Source: Pyropia yezoensis
Lineage: Eukaryota > Rhodophyta > Bangiophyceae > Bangiales > Bangiaceae
Direction of reading: 5' to 3'
NCBI GenBank assembly: GCA_009829735.1
Contig: CM020620.1
Location: 14,443,420 to 14,507,419 of the forward strand
Length of the DNA: 64,000 nt
This document shows positions 50,557 through 62,798 of this stretch, piece after piece (position 1 is the stretch's first letter; each line of letters starts with the position of its first letter). The notes under the pieces were generated by a model. The model was not told the DNA's origin, made no database searches, and was given only the letters and a program-made list of their open reading frames with translations. Both the position numbers and the translations under genes were made by a program.

Positions 50557-52755
50557 ATGACGGGGCCATCGCGGCCCAACGGCATGGCCGAGCCGCTGGG
50601 CGAGCCGCGAGGGGTGCGTACGACTGCTCTCCTTGCACTGCGACGCTGTAGGGGGATGGAGGGGCGGGCTGTGAATGGAGCTTGCTGATCCGTTTGGTGG
50701 AGCGGGTGGAGGCCGCAATCGCCATGGGAGTAGGCGACCTCGCGTCTGTGTTTGTACGCATGTGAGCGGGGACTGCGCGGCATGCTGACGCTCTCGTTGA
50801 CTGTCCTCTGTGTGAGCATGCTGTGCTGTTGCTTCCGGTGGGTGATACAACGCTGCTGGTAATGTATTCTTCTCCCTGACCCCCTGCCGATGGGGTGATT
50901 TTCTTGTGCGGGCCGTCTTTGCTCCACACTCGGTGAGGTCGGGACAGAACCATGACATCTCGTATGGGTCCATCGACAACGCGGCTGGCGGAGCGAGCGC
51001 CTTTACCCGCCGCAGGTCCTCCCACGCTGTCCCCTCCCGGATGCCGTCCACGACCTGGCGCAGCGCTAGAGAGGGGAATTTGGACCGAGGTGACGCGCTG
51101 ACGCCCACCAACTCGATACGTCGCCGCGAAAGCGCGGTTAGCGATTCGGCACTCGGCGTGTACGGGGCGTCGGTGGAGCGCAAGGTGGACTTGCAGCTCC
51201 ACGAGCGGCATGCCGGGATGGTCGAGGCGCTCGAGGGGTACAACTCCCCCATGAACGTGCTGCTGGTGTTTGTGCCGTTGGGCGTAGCGGCGGCCCTTCT
51301 CAAGTGGTCCCAGACGCTTGTCTTTGTGTTCAACTTCCTGGGCGTCATCCCCCTGGCCATGATCTTGGGGCGCGCGACAGAGGACATTGCGGCGCACACC
51401 AACCAGACCATTGGCGGGCTCATTAACGCGACGTTTGGCAATGCAGTGGAGCTTGTACGTTGTTACTGCTTGGGAAAATGCGTGAGAGGGGACCTTGGTT
51501 GTTGGAGAGGGGGGATGGGGACGTTGATCGCATGGTGGGGTCACTTCATTGGGTGGCCTGCGTGGAGCCGAGCAGCCGTTTTGTTGGTTGGGGCTTGGTG
51601 TACGGGAGACAGCTGCGGTCTGGCTGCAATGCCTCTGCTGCGGGCGGTCCTGCGAAGGCCGCCTCTTTTCAGGGCTGAACTAGATGGCTACATAACACGT
51701 TTTGACCATGTCGCTGGCTTGCCTGGCTGCCGCCTTTTGTTTGCTTCTCACCTCGTTTTTCTATCATCTGCGGTTTACTCAATCAGATTCTGTCGTTCAG
51801 CGCCCTGAAGCAAGGCAAGCTGGATGTCATCCGCAACACACTAGTCGGGTCTGTCCTGTCCAACCTGCTGCTGGTCCTCGGGGCATCCTTTTTCTTTGGT
51901 GGCCTCGTCTACCCCGAGCAAGAGGTCCTCGCTGCGGTGGCCGAGGCCAATGGAGACTTGCTCAGTTTTTCCATGTTTGGGTTTGTTCTCCCCGCCATCT
52001 TTTCCTTGGCGTTGGTGAGTAACACGACCATGGATGAGACCAAGCGGGAGGTGGTCGAGGCGCGCTTCTCCCTTTTTACCGCCATCGTCCTGCTATCCAT
52101 GTACATTCTCTACCTAGTGTTCCAGCTCTACACCCACGCGGATCTGTACGCTGAGGTGGAAGAGGAGGCGGCAGCACCCGACCCCAGGGACCCTGAGGCG
52201 GGCGGCAATGCACCCTCCGGCCCTATCGGCGGTGCAGGCTCTGCCCTTCCCCCGCCCGTGGAATCTGATGATTCCCCGGTGAGCGAAGCCGTGGCCAGTC
52301 TGCCGGTGGCGTCTGTCATCCTCGTCTCTGCCGTTGTGGTGGTCAGCATCTGCTCTGAGTTTGTGGTCGGCTCCATCGAAGGCTTCTCCCGCTCCGTTGG
52401 CCTCGGTGAGTCCTTTATCGCGCTGGTGCTGCTGCCCATTATTGGCAACGCGGTGGAGCACTGGGCAGCGGTGGTGACGGCGATCAAGGACAAGATGGAC
52501 TTGTCCATTGGGATTGCATGCGGCAGCAGCGTGCAGATTGCGCTCTTTGCCGCTCCCGTCATGGTGATTGTGTCGTGGTTCACGGGTGAAGCGCGGCTGA
52601 CGCTCAACTTTCACCTATTTGAGACGGTCTGTCTCGTCATGTCTGTGCAGGTGGTGACCATGACCATGCGGGACTCCCGGACAAACTGGCTCGAGGGCGC
52701 TGTCCTGCTGTGCTGCTACCTGATCATCGCCTCTGCATTCTTCTTTATGGGATAA
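50557..52755 (+). CDS. CAX-family cation/proton exchanger (3 exons)
   Basis: Exchanges Ca2+ or other divalent cations for H+ across the vacuolar or another internal membrane. Exons 50557-50613, 50948-51454 and 51787-52755 join in frame (donors GTGCGT and GTACGT; acceptors ggacag and aatcag), giving 510 aa. Exon 1 ([19 protein letters not shown]) is inferred from splice sites and phase; without it exon 2 has no good ATG. The cytosolic N-terminus is Ser/Arg-rich ([11 protein letters not shown]). The first alpha-repeat is [14 protein letters not shown], interrupted by intron 2 and continuing [20 protein letters not shown]. The second is [22 protein letters not shown]. An acidic loop ([20 protein letters not shown]) joins the two halves, and about eleven spans are visible. 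The order matches plant and fungal CAX/VCX1. Confidence 0.92.
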
Positions 52756-53570
52756 AGATGCTCTGCTATTCATGAGCGCACCTGGCCCACCATCGAGGTG
52801 TCGCTGGGGAGTGAGGGTCCTGACTTGTGGCCGGGGGGAGGCGTCGTCAGGGGGTGGGGTCACCTTTTGCTACTGCTCCGATTGCAATCTGCTGTCGCAG
52901 CGCTTACGAGCGAGCTGCTGCTTCTGCTTCCAGGGAAGTGCTGTATACAGTTGTCAACTGCAGTGTGCTTTTCCACGGTCGCTCGGGCGTGCACTGGCAT
53001 GAGGGAGCACGCTCATCGTGCAAGCCCCTCAAGTGCCATACCACCACGCGTATCCGCGCGGGTCCGTGCCTCCGGGCACCTTTCGCTCCAGCTCCCACAC
53101 CGGGCAAGGTCGATGGTGGACTCGTCGAGCTGCAACGGTGGAGCAGGCCTGCTTGAAAGAGAAGCGGCAAGAAAAAAAACGTGTGCGTTGCTTCCACGGG
53201 CCATGTGGCTCCCTCCAAATCCAGCAGAGAACCGTGGTCGACGCACACTCACGCCGCCAGCGAGAGCCCCGACCAGGCGACGCGCCGCGCCGCCCCGCGC
53301 TCAAATCGACCAGGCCTGCCATCCGCACACCAGTGTACTGGTACTGGCGCGGGCGCCTACGTACCGCAGGGAGCCGCCCACCAAGCTCCCCGCATTCGCG
53401 ATCCAGGAAGGGCGCGCCCCGTTGACGCAACCACAATTTGCCCCCGCCGTTCCCCCCTCTCGCAAAGCATCAAAGCACCAACTAGTACTCCGCCCCAACG
53501 TCGCCGCCCCGCCCAACTCACCCCCCAACCCACTCCCCCCCCCCCCGCCTGCGTCAATTGCCTTCGCGCC
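52756..53570. other. Convergent intergenic spacer
   Basis: Between CAX (plus) and clathrin light chain (minus) stops. No gene recognised. The plus-strand C run at 53533-53548 lies just before the light-chain stop. Confidence 0.5.
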
Positions 53571-54368
53571 TCACTTGGTCTTCATCTTCATCAGCACACT
53601 TCGCATCCGCGACGTGTCCCGCGCCCCCTCCTTGTACTTGCCCGACATGTCCACGAGCGAGGGCACCACATGCCACGCCGGGGGCTCGCCCGGTTTCGAA
53701 AACTGTGCGATCAGGCCGTCGCGTTCGCGAAGGAAGGTGCCCTCAAACTCCTTGTTGCCCTCTGCGTTGCGCGCGCAGCGGTCGCCCCACTTGGCGTGGA
53801 GGGTCGCCAGCGCCTCCGTCGCCGCGGCACGACGCTCCGCCACGACGGTGGCCTCGCGGGTGGCGCGCTCCTCGAGCCGCGCCGCGTGCTCCCGCCGCCA
53901 AGCCGACACCGCCGTGGGGGTAGATGGTCGGGGGGGGAGGTCCCCCGTGTCATCGCCATCGTCGCCATCGTCACCGCCGTCGCCGCCATCATCGCGGTCA
54001 CCCTCAGCCCCTCCGTTGGCCCCATTCATGGCCGCCCCGCCGTCGCCCATGACAAAAGCCCCGCCGCCGAGCGCGCCGCTGCTCCCGCCGTCGACAGACG
54101 AGGCGGGCGGAGCGGCAGTGCCAACACCCAAAAAGTCCGCCGCGTCCCCAAACGGGTTGCTCTCAGCTCCAGAGGGAGCGACGCCGCCGCCGCTCCCGCC
54201 GCCGGCCCCATCCTCGGGTGGCGGCGGGGGCGGCATCGCAAATACATCCGCGTCGTCAGGGACCCCTACGGCCGGCGCAGAGGCACCTGCGTTCAAGGGC
54301 GCCGCCGCGCCAGTCGACGTCGGTGGGTAGTCCTTGAAAAAGTCATCGTCCCCAAAGGCATCCGTCAT
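53571..54368 (-). CDS. Clathrin light chain
   Basis: Binds the clathrin heavy-chain hub and regulates coat assembly in vesicle traffic. The ATG at 54368 gives 265 aa: MTDAFGDDDFFKDYPP, a Pro/Gly/Ala-rich acidic N-terminal half (with a long Asp/Gly run, DDGGDGGDDGDDGDDTGD), then the conserved charged helix from about 160: AWRREHAARLEERATREATV and TLHAKWGDRCARNAEGNKEF. The C-terminus DTSRMRSVLMKMKTK matches the family ending (D-x-SRMRxVLxKLK). Light chains vary in sequence but keep this layout: acidic head, coiled coil, SRMR tail. Single exon. Confidence 0.86.
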   Translation of the reverse strand: MTDAFGDDDFFKDYPPTSTGAAAPLNAGASAPAVGVPDDADVFAMPPPPPPEDGAGGGSGGGVAPSGAESNPFGDAADFLGVGTAAPPASSVDGGSSGALGGGAFVMGDGGAAMNGANGGAEGDRDDGGDGGDDGDDGDDTGDLPPRPSTPTAVSAWRREHAARLEERATREATVVAERRAAATEALATLHAKWGDRCARNAEGNKEFEGTFLRERDGLIAQFSKPGEPPAWHVVPSLVDMSGKYKEGARDTSRMRSVLMKMKTK

Positions 54369-55307
54369 GATGGCAAGGAGGAATGGAAGGGCGGAGAAGT
54401 CGGGAGACTTGTGGGAAGGCGGCGGCAGGGGAATGCCAAAAGGAGCGGGGAGTGTAGAAAGATCGAGCGAGGACGGAGGCGGCGGGTGCGCACTGCGCTG
54501 GCAAAGAGGGGGGATGCGCAGCGGGGGAGCCACAGGTCGGCGAGCGCTGCCGTGAAGGCGCGGTCGACAGAACGGTCAGGGGTCGTCCCCACTGCCCACA
54601 GCCAGTGCGGCCCGGTCCCTGGTTGTGGTGCAATCGCCCAGCCATAAGTCGATTAGCCTTGCTGCAGAGCCCCCTCTGAAACGCGCCATACGAGGCTGTC
54701 AGTCGCCCACTGAGCTACTTCACCGAAAACCAGTAGTCCCTCACTCAGCGTCGAATTGCTTGTGAATTTGCCACGAGTAGCTGACCAACCTATCGAAAGG
54801 GAGCCGCAGAGCATCCTCCGAATCACAACTACGCTGCCGCACACAGCTTAGCCAGCTATGTTGCCGCGACCGCAACGCCGCCCCCCTACGCCCTCTGTGT
54901 TGGCCTCTCCGGGCGGCCAGCCTCGCCTGCGCAGCGACGCTCTCCACACTACCACCACGACCGTCGAGGGGTGGGACAGCAATCCGTTCCCCCCCGCGGC
55001 GCCCCTCCCACCATATCCCCGCCGCCGCCCCCAACGCTACGGCAGCCCCTTCTGGCCTTGACGACTGTGACCGCCCCCATCACTGCTGTGCTCTTTCCGG
55101 CCGCCTGTCCCCCCAGCTCGTGCCTCCCATTGCCTCCTCCCTATCCTGCGTGCCTCCCATCGCCTCCTCCCTATCCTGCGTTCTGTCACGCCGTGGTTCG
55201 TTCGGGCATTTCCCTCTTGCACTCCTCCGACGCCCCTACCCCCCCCTTCCCGCCCACCCCTCCCCCCCGCCCCCCAATCCCCCCCGCCCGTGCTCCTCTC
55301 AGCAACC
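54369..55307. promoter_or_regulatory. Shared upstream region, clathrin light chain (minus) and SAC (plus)
   Basis: About 940 bp between divergent ATGs. 54640-54850 is AT-richer. Two 30-bp tandem units (gtgcctcccattgcctcctc and on) lie at 55120-55149 and 55150-55179. Confidence 0.5.
55120..55179. repeat. 30-bp tandem duplication
   Basis: Two units differing at one base (gtgcctcccat[t/c]gcctcc). Confidence 0.9.
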
Positions 55308-58300
55308 ATGTCGCGGCCACATCAACGGGGCTACCCCCCCCCAAACGATGCGGCCGGCACCGCCTTTGATGGCCTCGGCCTCCCTCCACCGCGCCCACCG
55401 CCGCCCACCACCCCCGCCCCCGCGGCGGGGGCTGGCGTCAGCGGCAACGTCGCGTCGGGGCCGCCCCTCTCCCTGCGCATCCTCTACCTGCCCGACCGGG
55501 TGGTGCTGCACGACACGTCCTTTGCGCTCCGGGGGGGGACCCGTCTGCGCGCAACGCCCTGATTGACGCGGCCAACGCGGCGGGCGACCCGGTGGACGGG
55601 GGGGGGGGGGGGGGGCGGGGGGGGGGGACCCCACCGGGGGGGTTGGCGGCGGTGCCGCTGACGGGCGGGTCTATGGCAGCGGTAGCGGGGACGGGGGTGG
55701 CGGCAGCAATGGCGGCGGCAGCTTTGGCGGCAGCGGTGGCGGCGGCGGCGGTGGCGGTGGCGGCGGTGGCGGCGGTGGCGGCGGCCCCAAGCGGCGCCCC
55801 CGCTCGCGGCTGCTGCCCGGTGCTACCCCCCGCCCGACCGACCGGTATCTGGTCCTGGCCTACACCCCCACCCCCGCCCTTTCCTCCCTTGTTGTAACCC
55901 CCGCATCCGGTGCGGCGGCTGCCGGCCTCGGCCCTGGCGCCCCCCCCCCCCTGGGTGTTGACGCTGCGGCGGGGCTGCTTGGCCTTCTTGCCCTCCCATC
56001 CGGCCCCTTTGCGGTCGTTGCCGCCGCGGCCCGCCGGGCGGGGGCGCTTCCCCGTGGGGGGGGGGTGTACGCGGTGACGCGGGTTCGGCTGATCAAGCTC
56101 CACACCCGCCCGTCGGGCAAGGAAGACCGGGAGCTTGCCGCCCACCTGGTCAAGGTGCTTGAGTCGGGGGCAGTCTACTACTCGTTGGGGGTGGACGTGT
56201 CGGCCAGCCTGCAAGTGCCGTTGGGAGGTGGGCGGGGGGGGGGGGGTGGGGGGGGGCGGGACGGAGGGGCCATCGGCGGAAGAGGGGGAAGCGACAGTGC
56301 GGGGGGGGACGGCGGCGGGGGCGGCGTTGGCAATGCATTTTGGTGGACGTGGCCACTGGCACGTCGCCTGCCAGGCAGCGCCCGCTTCTGGGCCCTCCGA
56401 ACCATGTACGGCTACCTCGGCACTACCTCTTTGCGGGTGGCGGGCCCTTCGGGCGGGCTCGGCGGCGGCATGGGCCGCGGCGTGGGAGGGGTGACTGCGG
56501 TTTCCTACACGCTCATCAGCCGGCGGTCACGCCGGCGGGCGGGCACGCGCTTCATCACTCGGGGGGTGGACGCGGCGGGGGATGTGGCCAACTTTGTTGA
56601 GTCGGAGCAGGTGGTGTGGGCCGGGGGGGAAGGCGTTGACTGGGAAGCTGGGGGGGGTGTGGGTGGTGGGTTGGGTGGCGGAGCCTCGATCGGGCAGGGT
56701 GGGGTGGGCGGCGGCGGTGGCGGCGGCGGCAGCAGCTCAGGCTGCAACGACGGAGCGGGCGGCGGCGGCTCTGAACCGGCCTACACTTCCTTTGTGATCA
56801 TTCGTGGCTCCATCCCTGTCTTTTGGCGGCAGAACAATGGCATTGCGCGGCCGTCCCCGGAGATTGACGCCCCAGTTGCCGTTGCGCACGCCGCCTTCAC
56901 TCGCCATCTCCGCCACGTGACCGACTCTTACGGAGGTACCATCACGACGGTGTCGCTGGTGGACAAACGCGGTGCCGAGGCGGTCCTGGCTGAGGCGCTG
57001 GAACGCCATTTTGCGCTTGTCGACGCCGCCCCCCCGGGGGGCGTTAATGGCGGGTTTGACTCCCCTGTCGCGCCCCGGCTTGCTGCGTTTGACTTTCACG
57101 CCGAGTGTGGGGGGAAAGAGTACGAACGGGGGCTGCGGCGTCTCCTCGAAGGGCTTCGCCCAGACATTGTGGCGGGAGGTGTCTACGTGCGTCGGCCCGG
57201 GGGGGCAGGCGGGGCGGTGCAGGCGGGCGCATTTCGCGTCAACTGCGTGGATTGCCTGGACCGTACCAACGTGGTGCAGAGCTTGATTGCCCGCGTCGCG
57301 CTCGACATGCAGTTGGTTGAAGTGGTGGCCTCTGCGGGCGGTGTTGCGAGTGATGGCGGCGTCGGCGGCGTCGGGACGCTGGTGGATGTACCCGGCTATG
57401 GGGGAACGGCGCGTGGCGGGCAGCCACGCCGTGGAGACCCCCCCAGGCTGTATCCTGACGCGGAGGACGCGCTCAAGCACATGTGGGGTGACAACGCCGA
57501 CGCTATTAGCCGGCAGTACTCTGGTACTGGCGCGCTCAAGACAGACTTTACGCGCACCGGTAAGCGGTCGACCGCGGGCCTGCTGGGCGACGGCGTCAAG
57601 TCGGTGATGCGCGTCTACTACAAGAACTTCGTGGACGAGGGCCGCCAGGAGGGCTTGGACCTCCTCTGTGGGGTTGCCTCGGCGGCGCCGCTGGGCGAGC
57701 CACTCGGTCCGTCCAGCTGGTACGCCGCTGACGGAGTCGCGCGCGTCAATGCCGGTGGCGACCGTTCAGCGGTGGCTCTTCACCTGCGCCCCACCTGCCT
57801 TACCCTTCTTACCCCTGAGGGTGTCCGCTTTGACTACCCGCGCCCCGCTCTCCGAGCCTGGGAGCGCCGCGAGGACGGAGTCCCCGGCTCGGCCGCGGGT
57901 GCGCTGATGCTGGTTGACGGAGGCGACTCGGCGGGCGCCATGGGCGTAGGTATGGCTGGAGTGGCGGGCGGCGTGGACCCCCGCGATGGTGCCGCCGGGG
58001 GAACCGTCACGGGGGGCGGGGCAGGGGGGGTCACCAGCACCGCCGCCCGACTGCGGCTGGTGTGGGCGCCCCGTGCGGGCGCGCCCGTTGCAGCATCTCC
58101 CCTGGACCTCCTCTTTCGAGGGGGGGGGGGTGCACGCGAGGCGTTTCTCCGCGCCGTCGTGTCTTGGGCAGGTGCGGGTGGGCGCGCGGGGGTGGCAACC
58201 AACCGCTTTGGGGTCCGCGTCCTGGCCGCCTCGGAGCCGCTGGGTGCGCACGTTGTTGCCGACTGGGGGCTCGACGTGCCGCCACGGGGACATGAGACTG

Positions 58301-61062
58301 CCGCCGCCCTCGAGGAGGAGGTTGTTGCAATTGTTGTCCCTCGCGTTGGCCCCGCTGGCCGCGGCCATGGGCTCGCGGCGGTGCCGGTGGATGTGGCGGG
58401 CAGCGCCTACGTGCTGATCGCTGCAGGGGGGGTCCGAGGAGGGGGGCCCGCGCTAGCGGTGCTCGCCACCCGAGGTATTGCGGGCACCATCATGGGTGTG
58501 ACCCAGTCTGTGGTGGAGCAGGGTGGGGGAGCAGACCCCCGCTCCAATCGTGGTGAGGGGTTGGGGGCGGGTGGGGGGCTGGCCATGTCCCCAGCCGGCG
58601 AACCTTCTCCCATGTCTGCCTCGCCGTCGTCTGGGCTGCCCATGCCGTTGTCGGCAGCTGAGCGCCGTGGCGTCGGCAGTGGTGCCGACTCCGGAGGCGG
58701 CGGTCACGGAGGTGGGTTTGGGGTGGCTGACCGCGGGGGCGGCGCTTTTGCCGCCGCGTTCACTGTTGCCGGCACGACGGTCGCGTTTGTCGCCGCCACC
58801 GTCGGCGGTGCGTCGGACCTTTACGCTGCGCTGACTGGTTTGCGGCTCGGCTCCCGGCCAGTTGCGGATGTCACCACGGCCTTTGACGCCGTCTACGTGG
58901 CGGGGGACCTTGGCCCTATGCCCTGGCGGCGGCCCGCGACCGCAGACGATCCGCACGGCCGCCGCTGGGCGCGCCTGACTGACGGCTCCGAGGCATACAC
59001 TACCCCCGGCGGACTGTCGGTCATCCGCAACACCTCAATACACGCACAGGCGGAAAGCCGCCTCGGGCCATCCTCATTTGCTCGGCGCCTTTCTCGGGGT
59101 GGTGTATCGGCTGACGGCGGCGCTGCGCTGGCGCTGGTCGACGAAGCCCTGTCAGGCCGTCCCTCGCCGGCCGTGCCTGTTTCCCCGCTGGCGGCCGTGC
59201 TGACGCTAGAAGGGCTCGTCGCGGGGGTGTCTCGCCTGCCACCCGGCATTGACGTGGGCGGTAACGTCGCGACTTACGTGGCCGTCACAGGCGACCTGTG
59301 TCTGGACGCTGCGGTGGCCACGCGGGTGGCTCACCGGTCGGCCACGACGGTGGGGAGGGCGGGAGGGGGAGGTGGTGATGATCTGTCGCCTGCCGGCGAC
59401 GGTGGCATCGGCTTTGGGAGCCCCACTGCGCAAGCCGCCGGTGCTGGCGTGGCGGCAGGCACCTGGGCCTACCGCGACCGTCTGCACGTGCGCCTGCTGC
59501 CATCGGACGAAGCTGTTCTCGCATCTACTTCCCTCCTGGGCTACGTGCGAGTGGCCACCCCTTTGACTGCTGACGTGCCGGTTGGGGCGTTTGCGCTACC
59601 GCTCACATCTGGGCCGTTTGCCGTGCCATTGCGCCTGGGAGGGATCGCCACGGGCGTGTTGCGGGGAGTCGCGTCCCTATCGACGCCGTTCCTGCGTGTG
59701 CCACGCACTGCTGCCGTTGTGGACGCTGGTGGGGCGGGTGCGGACGCGGACGCGGCGGCGCGTGACCACATGCGCGCTGTGACGGCAGCGACGGCTGCCT
59801 ACACCAATGGAGCCATCAACGGAGTGCCCTCTATAGGGGGGGGGGGCGGCTGGGGAGGGGGGGGACGCGACGCGGGGGCGGGGATAGGTGGGATGGGGGG
59901 CGGCGGTGGCGGCGACGAAGGCGGTGGTGGCGGCGACTTTGCCGACCGTATGCTCCGCAAGGGCTCTCAACGCAAGGTCAAGAACCTGGTTGGCCGCTTG
60001 TCGAGCTATTTTGGCGGCGGTGGTGGGAGTGGCGGTGGCGGCGGGGTCGGCGGCGGTGGTGGCGGCGGGGGCGGCGTGGCTGGCATGGCGGGCGCCCTGG
60101 GCGGCCTTGTGGCCGGTGGCCGCCCCGCCGCGGCCGACGTGGCCGACGCGTTTGCTGAGCCACCGTCCGGGCTCGCCTCGACGCTCCCGCCGGCGGCACC
60201 AGCGGCTGCTCCGCCGCAAGGGCCGTTGTCCACCGCTGGGCGTCGGCAGTCGTCGCCATCCAGGGCGGGGTGGGGCGGAATGGAGGCGGCCCTGCCGTCC
60301 CCCCCGTCGGCCGTTGCGGCGGTCGTGGCCGAGCCGTCGGTGGGAGGCGGTGCTGTGCGGCCAGCGGCGGCATCGCGAGAGGCAGGGCCCCGCCGGCCAC
60401 CGTTGCTGCCACCGACGACGTCCCCGGCGTCGGCACGGGGGGGCGGGAGCGCCAGTACCCGTGGCTGGGGTAGCCCCGCGTTCGGGGTCGACGGCGCCCG
60501 TGGCGGTGGCGGTGGGGATGGCGGCGGCGGCGGCGGCGGTGGGGGCCACCGCGGGGCGCCCCCTATGCCTGCGCGCCGTTCGAGCGCACCACCGTCGCTG
60601 ACACGTTCCAGCCCTTCCCCGTCGCCGCCGCCGCCACCCGCAACGGTCCGGTCGGCGGCGGCCGCAGCGGCGGCGGGCTTGACGGCGGGTGCGGCGGCGG
60701 GGCGGGGGCCGGTGGGGGGCGCCCGCCTGGCGCGCGTCCACAGCCTGCCGCCGTCGCCCCACGGTGGGGCGGCGCCGGCGGCCGCCGTCGGAGAGGGTGT
60801 GTTGATTCAGCTGGGGGGGGAAGTAGGGCCCCCTTGCAATGGCGGCGCCGGCGGCGGCGCTGGGCGGCGCCCGCCCGCCGTCGCGAGTGCTGACGACTTT
60901 TGGGGGGGGGGGTGCTGCTGTCGGCGACACCCCCGGGGGGGGGTGCGCCGTCGACGGGCGGAGGGCGACCGACGGCCGGGGGGGGGGAGGCGTGGGTGCC
61001 AAGCGGGAGGACCCGGCAGAGGGGGAGGGAGGAGGAGGGGCCGCCGAGGGCACTCTCATTGA
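55308..61062 (+). CDS. SAC-domain phosphoinositide phosphatase, very long (frame breaks at G runs)
   Basis: Removes phosphates from phosphoinositides on membranes. The likely start is the ATG at 55308 (MSRPHQRGYPPPNDAAGTAF). The frame changes at two G runs (near 55535 and 55598-55627) and is then open from 55568 to 61062; this looks like homopolymer miscounting. SAC motifs in order: YAVTRVRLIKLHTRPSGKED (56068), YYSLGVDVS, SRRSRRRAGTRFITRGVD (56518), DVANFVESEQVV, SFVIIRGSIPVFWRQ (56788), the catalytic FRVNCVDCLDRTNVVQS (57232-57282, nucleophile in NCVDC), then YSGTGALKTDFTRTGKRST and NFVDEGRQEGLDLLCG. More than 1,100 further residues follow: some beta-rich segments without recognised domain, then Gly/Ala/Pro-rich low complexity. 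The last 60 codons may also be out of frame. No 5-phosphatase domain, so it is not a synaptojanin. Confidence 0.86.
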
Positions 61063-62798
61063 CATTTAAGGGCTCTCCCCCACCCTTTTTGTTTTATGGC
61101 AGAGGGTGCTGAGGTCTGTCTTAGGCCGGGACTTCTCACGACCCGTGCCTTGGTCACCCAAAAGGGCGACCGCAGAGCCCACCTTTAGAGCCCGGTTTGT
61201 CACCCGCGTTAGAACGCGCAGGGACTCTACCTCGGCGCAACCTTTCGCAAGGCGCGCTCCAACAGAAGGCCAGTCCATAGCTATGGCTGGACAGCCGCCG
61301 CCAAATGTTGAGCCCGACCGGAAGGGCAGCCGCGGGCACGAGGAAGTCCACATCCAGAATGACGACTTCGGGAGCGTCCGCGAGGCGGGACGAGGCCAGC
61401 CGCCGCAGCCGACGACCGCGCAGGACAAGAGCAACGTTCTTGTCAACGGTCGGCGTGCGCCATTCCAGCGACGACTGCCGGGGGAGCCCCTCGGGAAGCA
61501 CCAAGCGCCGCCGTACACTATTGTCCAACAAGGCAGCCTCACTTTGGGGCGCGAAAGCCCAACTCCACGGACGAGCGTACTCGGGCACCCGCTTCGACGC
61601 TTCCATCCCCGCCCAAACACTCATTCTGAGACTCTCCACAGAGCTGTTGCCTACCACAGCCAGCCGCCGGAAGGTCAGCCGCCATGGCAACAGCGCTCGG
61701 AGGTGTGGCTTGCGCTGTCCATCACCAGACGCGCTACCGCGCGGAGCAGCTCGTCGGACAATTCTAACTGTAGCGACGGGCTGTCCATCCGGTGGCGGCC
61801 AGCCGGGCGCACCGCGGGGACAGGGGCGGGGTAGGAAGAAATGGGGCGTGCCCAGCTGCCCCCCTCTCGCTGCCCCCTTCCCCCTCACACGCTACCACCG
61901 TGGCCGGCCCCGCCCGGCAGGACCCACCGCCGGCGGGCGCCGACCCCCGGTCGCCCGTGCGCCGCTCTCTGTCGGCGGCGCCAAGCGCACCACCGCGGCA
62001 CCGACTCGGCTGGGCCCTGGCGGAGACTTCAGGCCGGCGGGAGGGGGGGGTGGGGGTGGGATGAGAAAGCCTGTGCTGGGGCAGGGATGAGGGACGGGGG
62101 GGAGCGCGTCGACCGTTGGCTGGGCAAGAGGGCGGCTGCGACCGTGACGGCGGCCCACCAGCCCTGACCGTCGGCGGCGCGCCGCAGGGCGGCGCGCGCG
62201 CGCGCCGTTGAACGCGGTGGCCACTGGGCTTGGGCGGCAGAGAGGAGGGAAGCGATGGTGCGCCCTCTCTCCTGCCGCAGGAGTCCTGCGGGCGGCTGCG
62301 TGCGGGTGTCCCGACGAGGAAGCAGAGATTTAGGTAGGTTGCTGTGGCCGGGCCTCTGGGCGAAGGAGCCTGCTCGCCTACCCTGCCTCTGTCATCAAAT
62401 CTGGTCGCCCGTGAGGAGGCGTCAGACTACGTGTCTGGGTGGGGCCGCCGCCCTCGACGAGCGCCCGCCCCCCCCGGCGTTTCCCCCCCCGCCAGGGAGA
62501 CGATGTGAGCAGCGTTCAAGTGCCACACCGAGCTAGTTCTCACGGTGGCCCCGTCCGACGCCAGACCTCCCTGACCATCATGGTCCTGGCGGCACACCAG
62601 GGTTTTCAGGCTGCGGTCGCCGTCCGTAGCCAAACGGTCCGCCTCTTCTCTTCGTGTTTGCCGCGGTCGACACACACGCCCGCCTCTGGAGGCGCGCTCC
62701 AGAGGGGGGGGCGGAAAGGCCACCCGTGCATTCGCCCTGTGCCCAGCCAGCCTGTCCCCCCCCCCCCCCCCCCCCCCGCTCCGCGCCGCGCGCCCCCC
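61063..62798. other. 1.7 kb intergenic
   Basis: No gene called. The minus-strand frame 61154-61888 (244 codons) has fairly balanced composition (for example LADAPEVVILDVDFLVPAAA) but no family I recognise. G runs occur at 62040-62060, and a 22-base C run at 62756-62777 lies next to the following stop codon. Confidence 0.5.
62756..62777. repeat. 22-base poly-C run
   Basis: Uninterrupted C on the plus strand just downstream of the PLC-like stop codon. Confidence 0.9.

Noticed and set aside
54655-54725. tRNA-like stretch on the minus strand (gtagctcagtggg)
   Set aside because: The D-arm box looks right but the D-stem does not close, and no acceptor, anticodon or T-stem can be formed.
19131-61062. 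Treating frame breaks at G/C runs as evidence of pseudogenes
   Set aside because: All breaks coincide with long homopolymers while the sequence on both sides stays conserved, which fits miscounted runs better than decay.
61154-61888. 244-codon minus-strand frame with balanced composition
   Set aside because: No recognisable motif and no supporting context. Kept as an unexplained open frame only.
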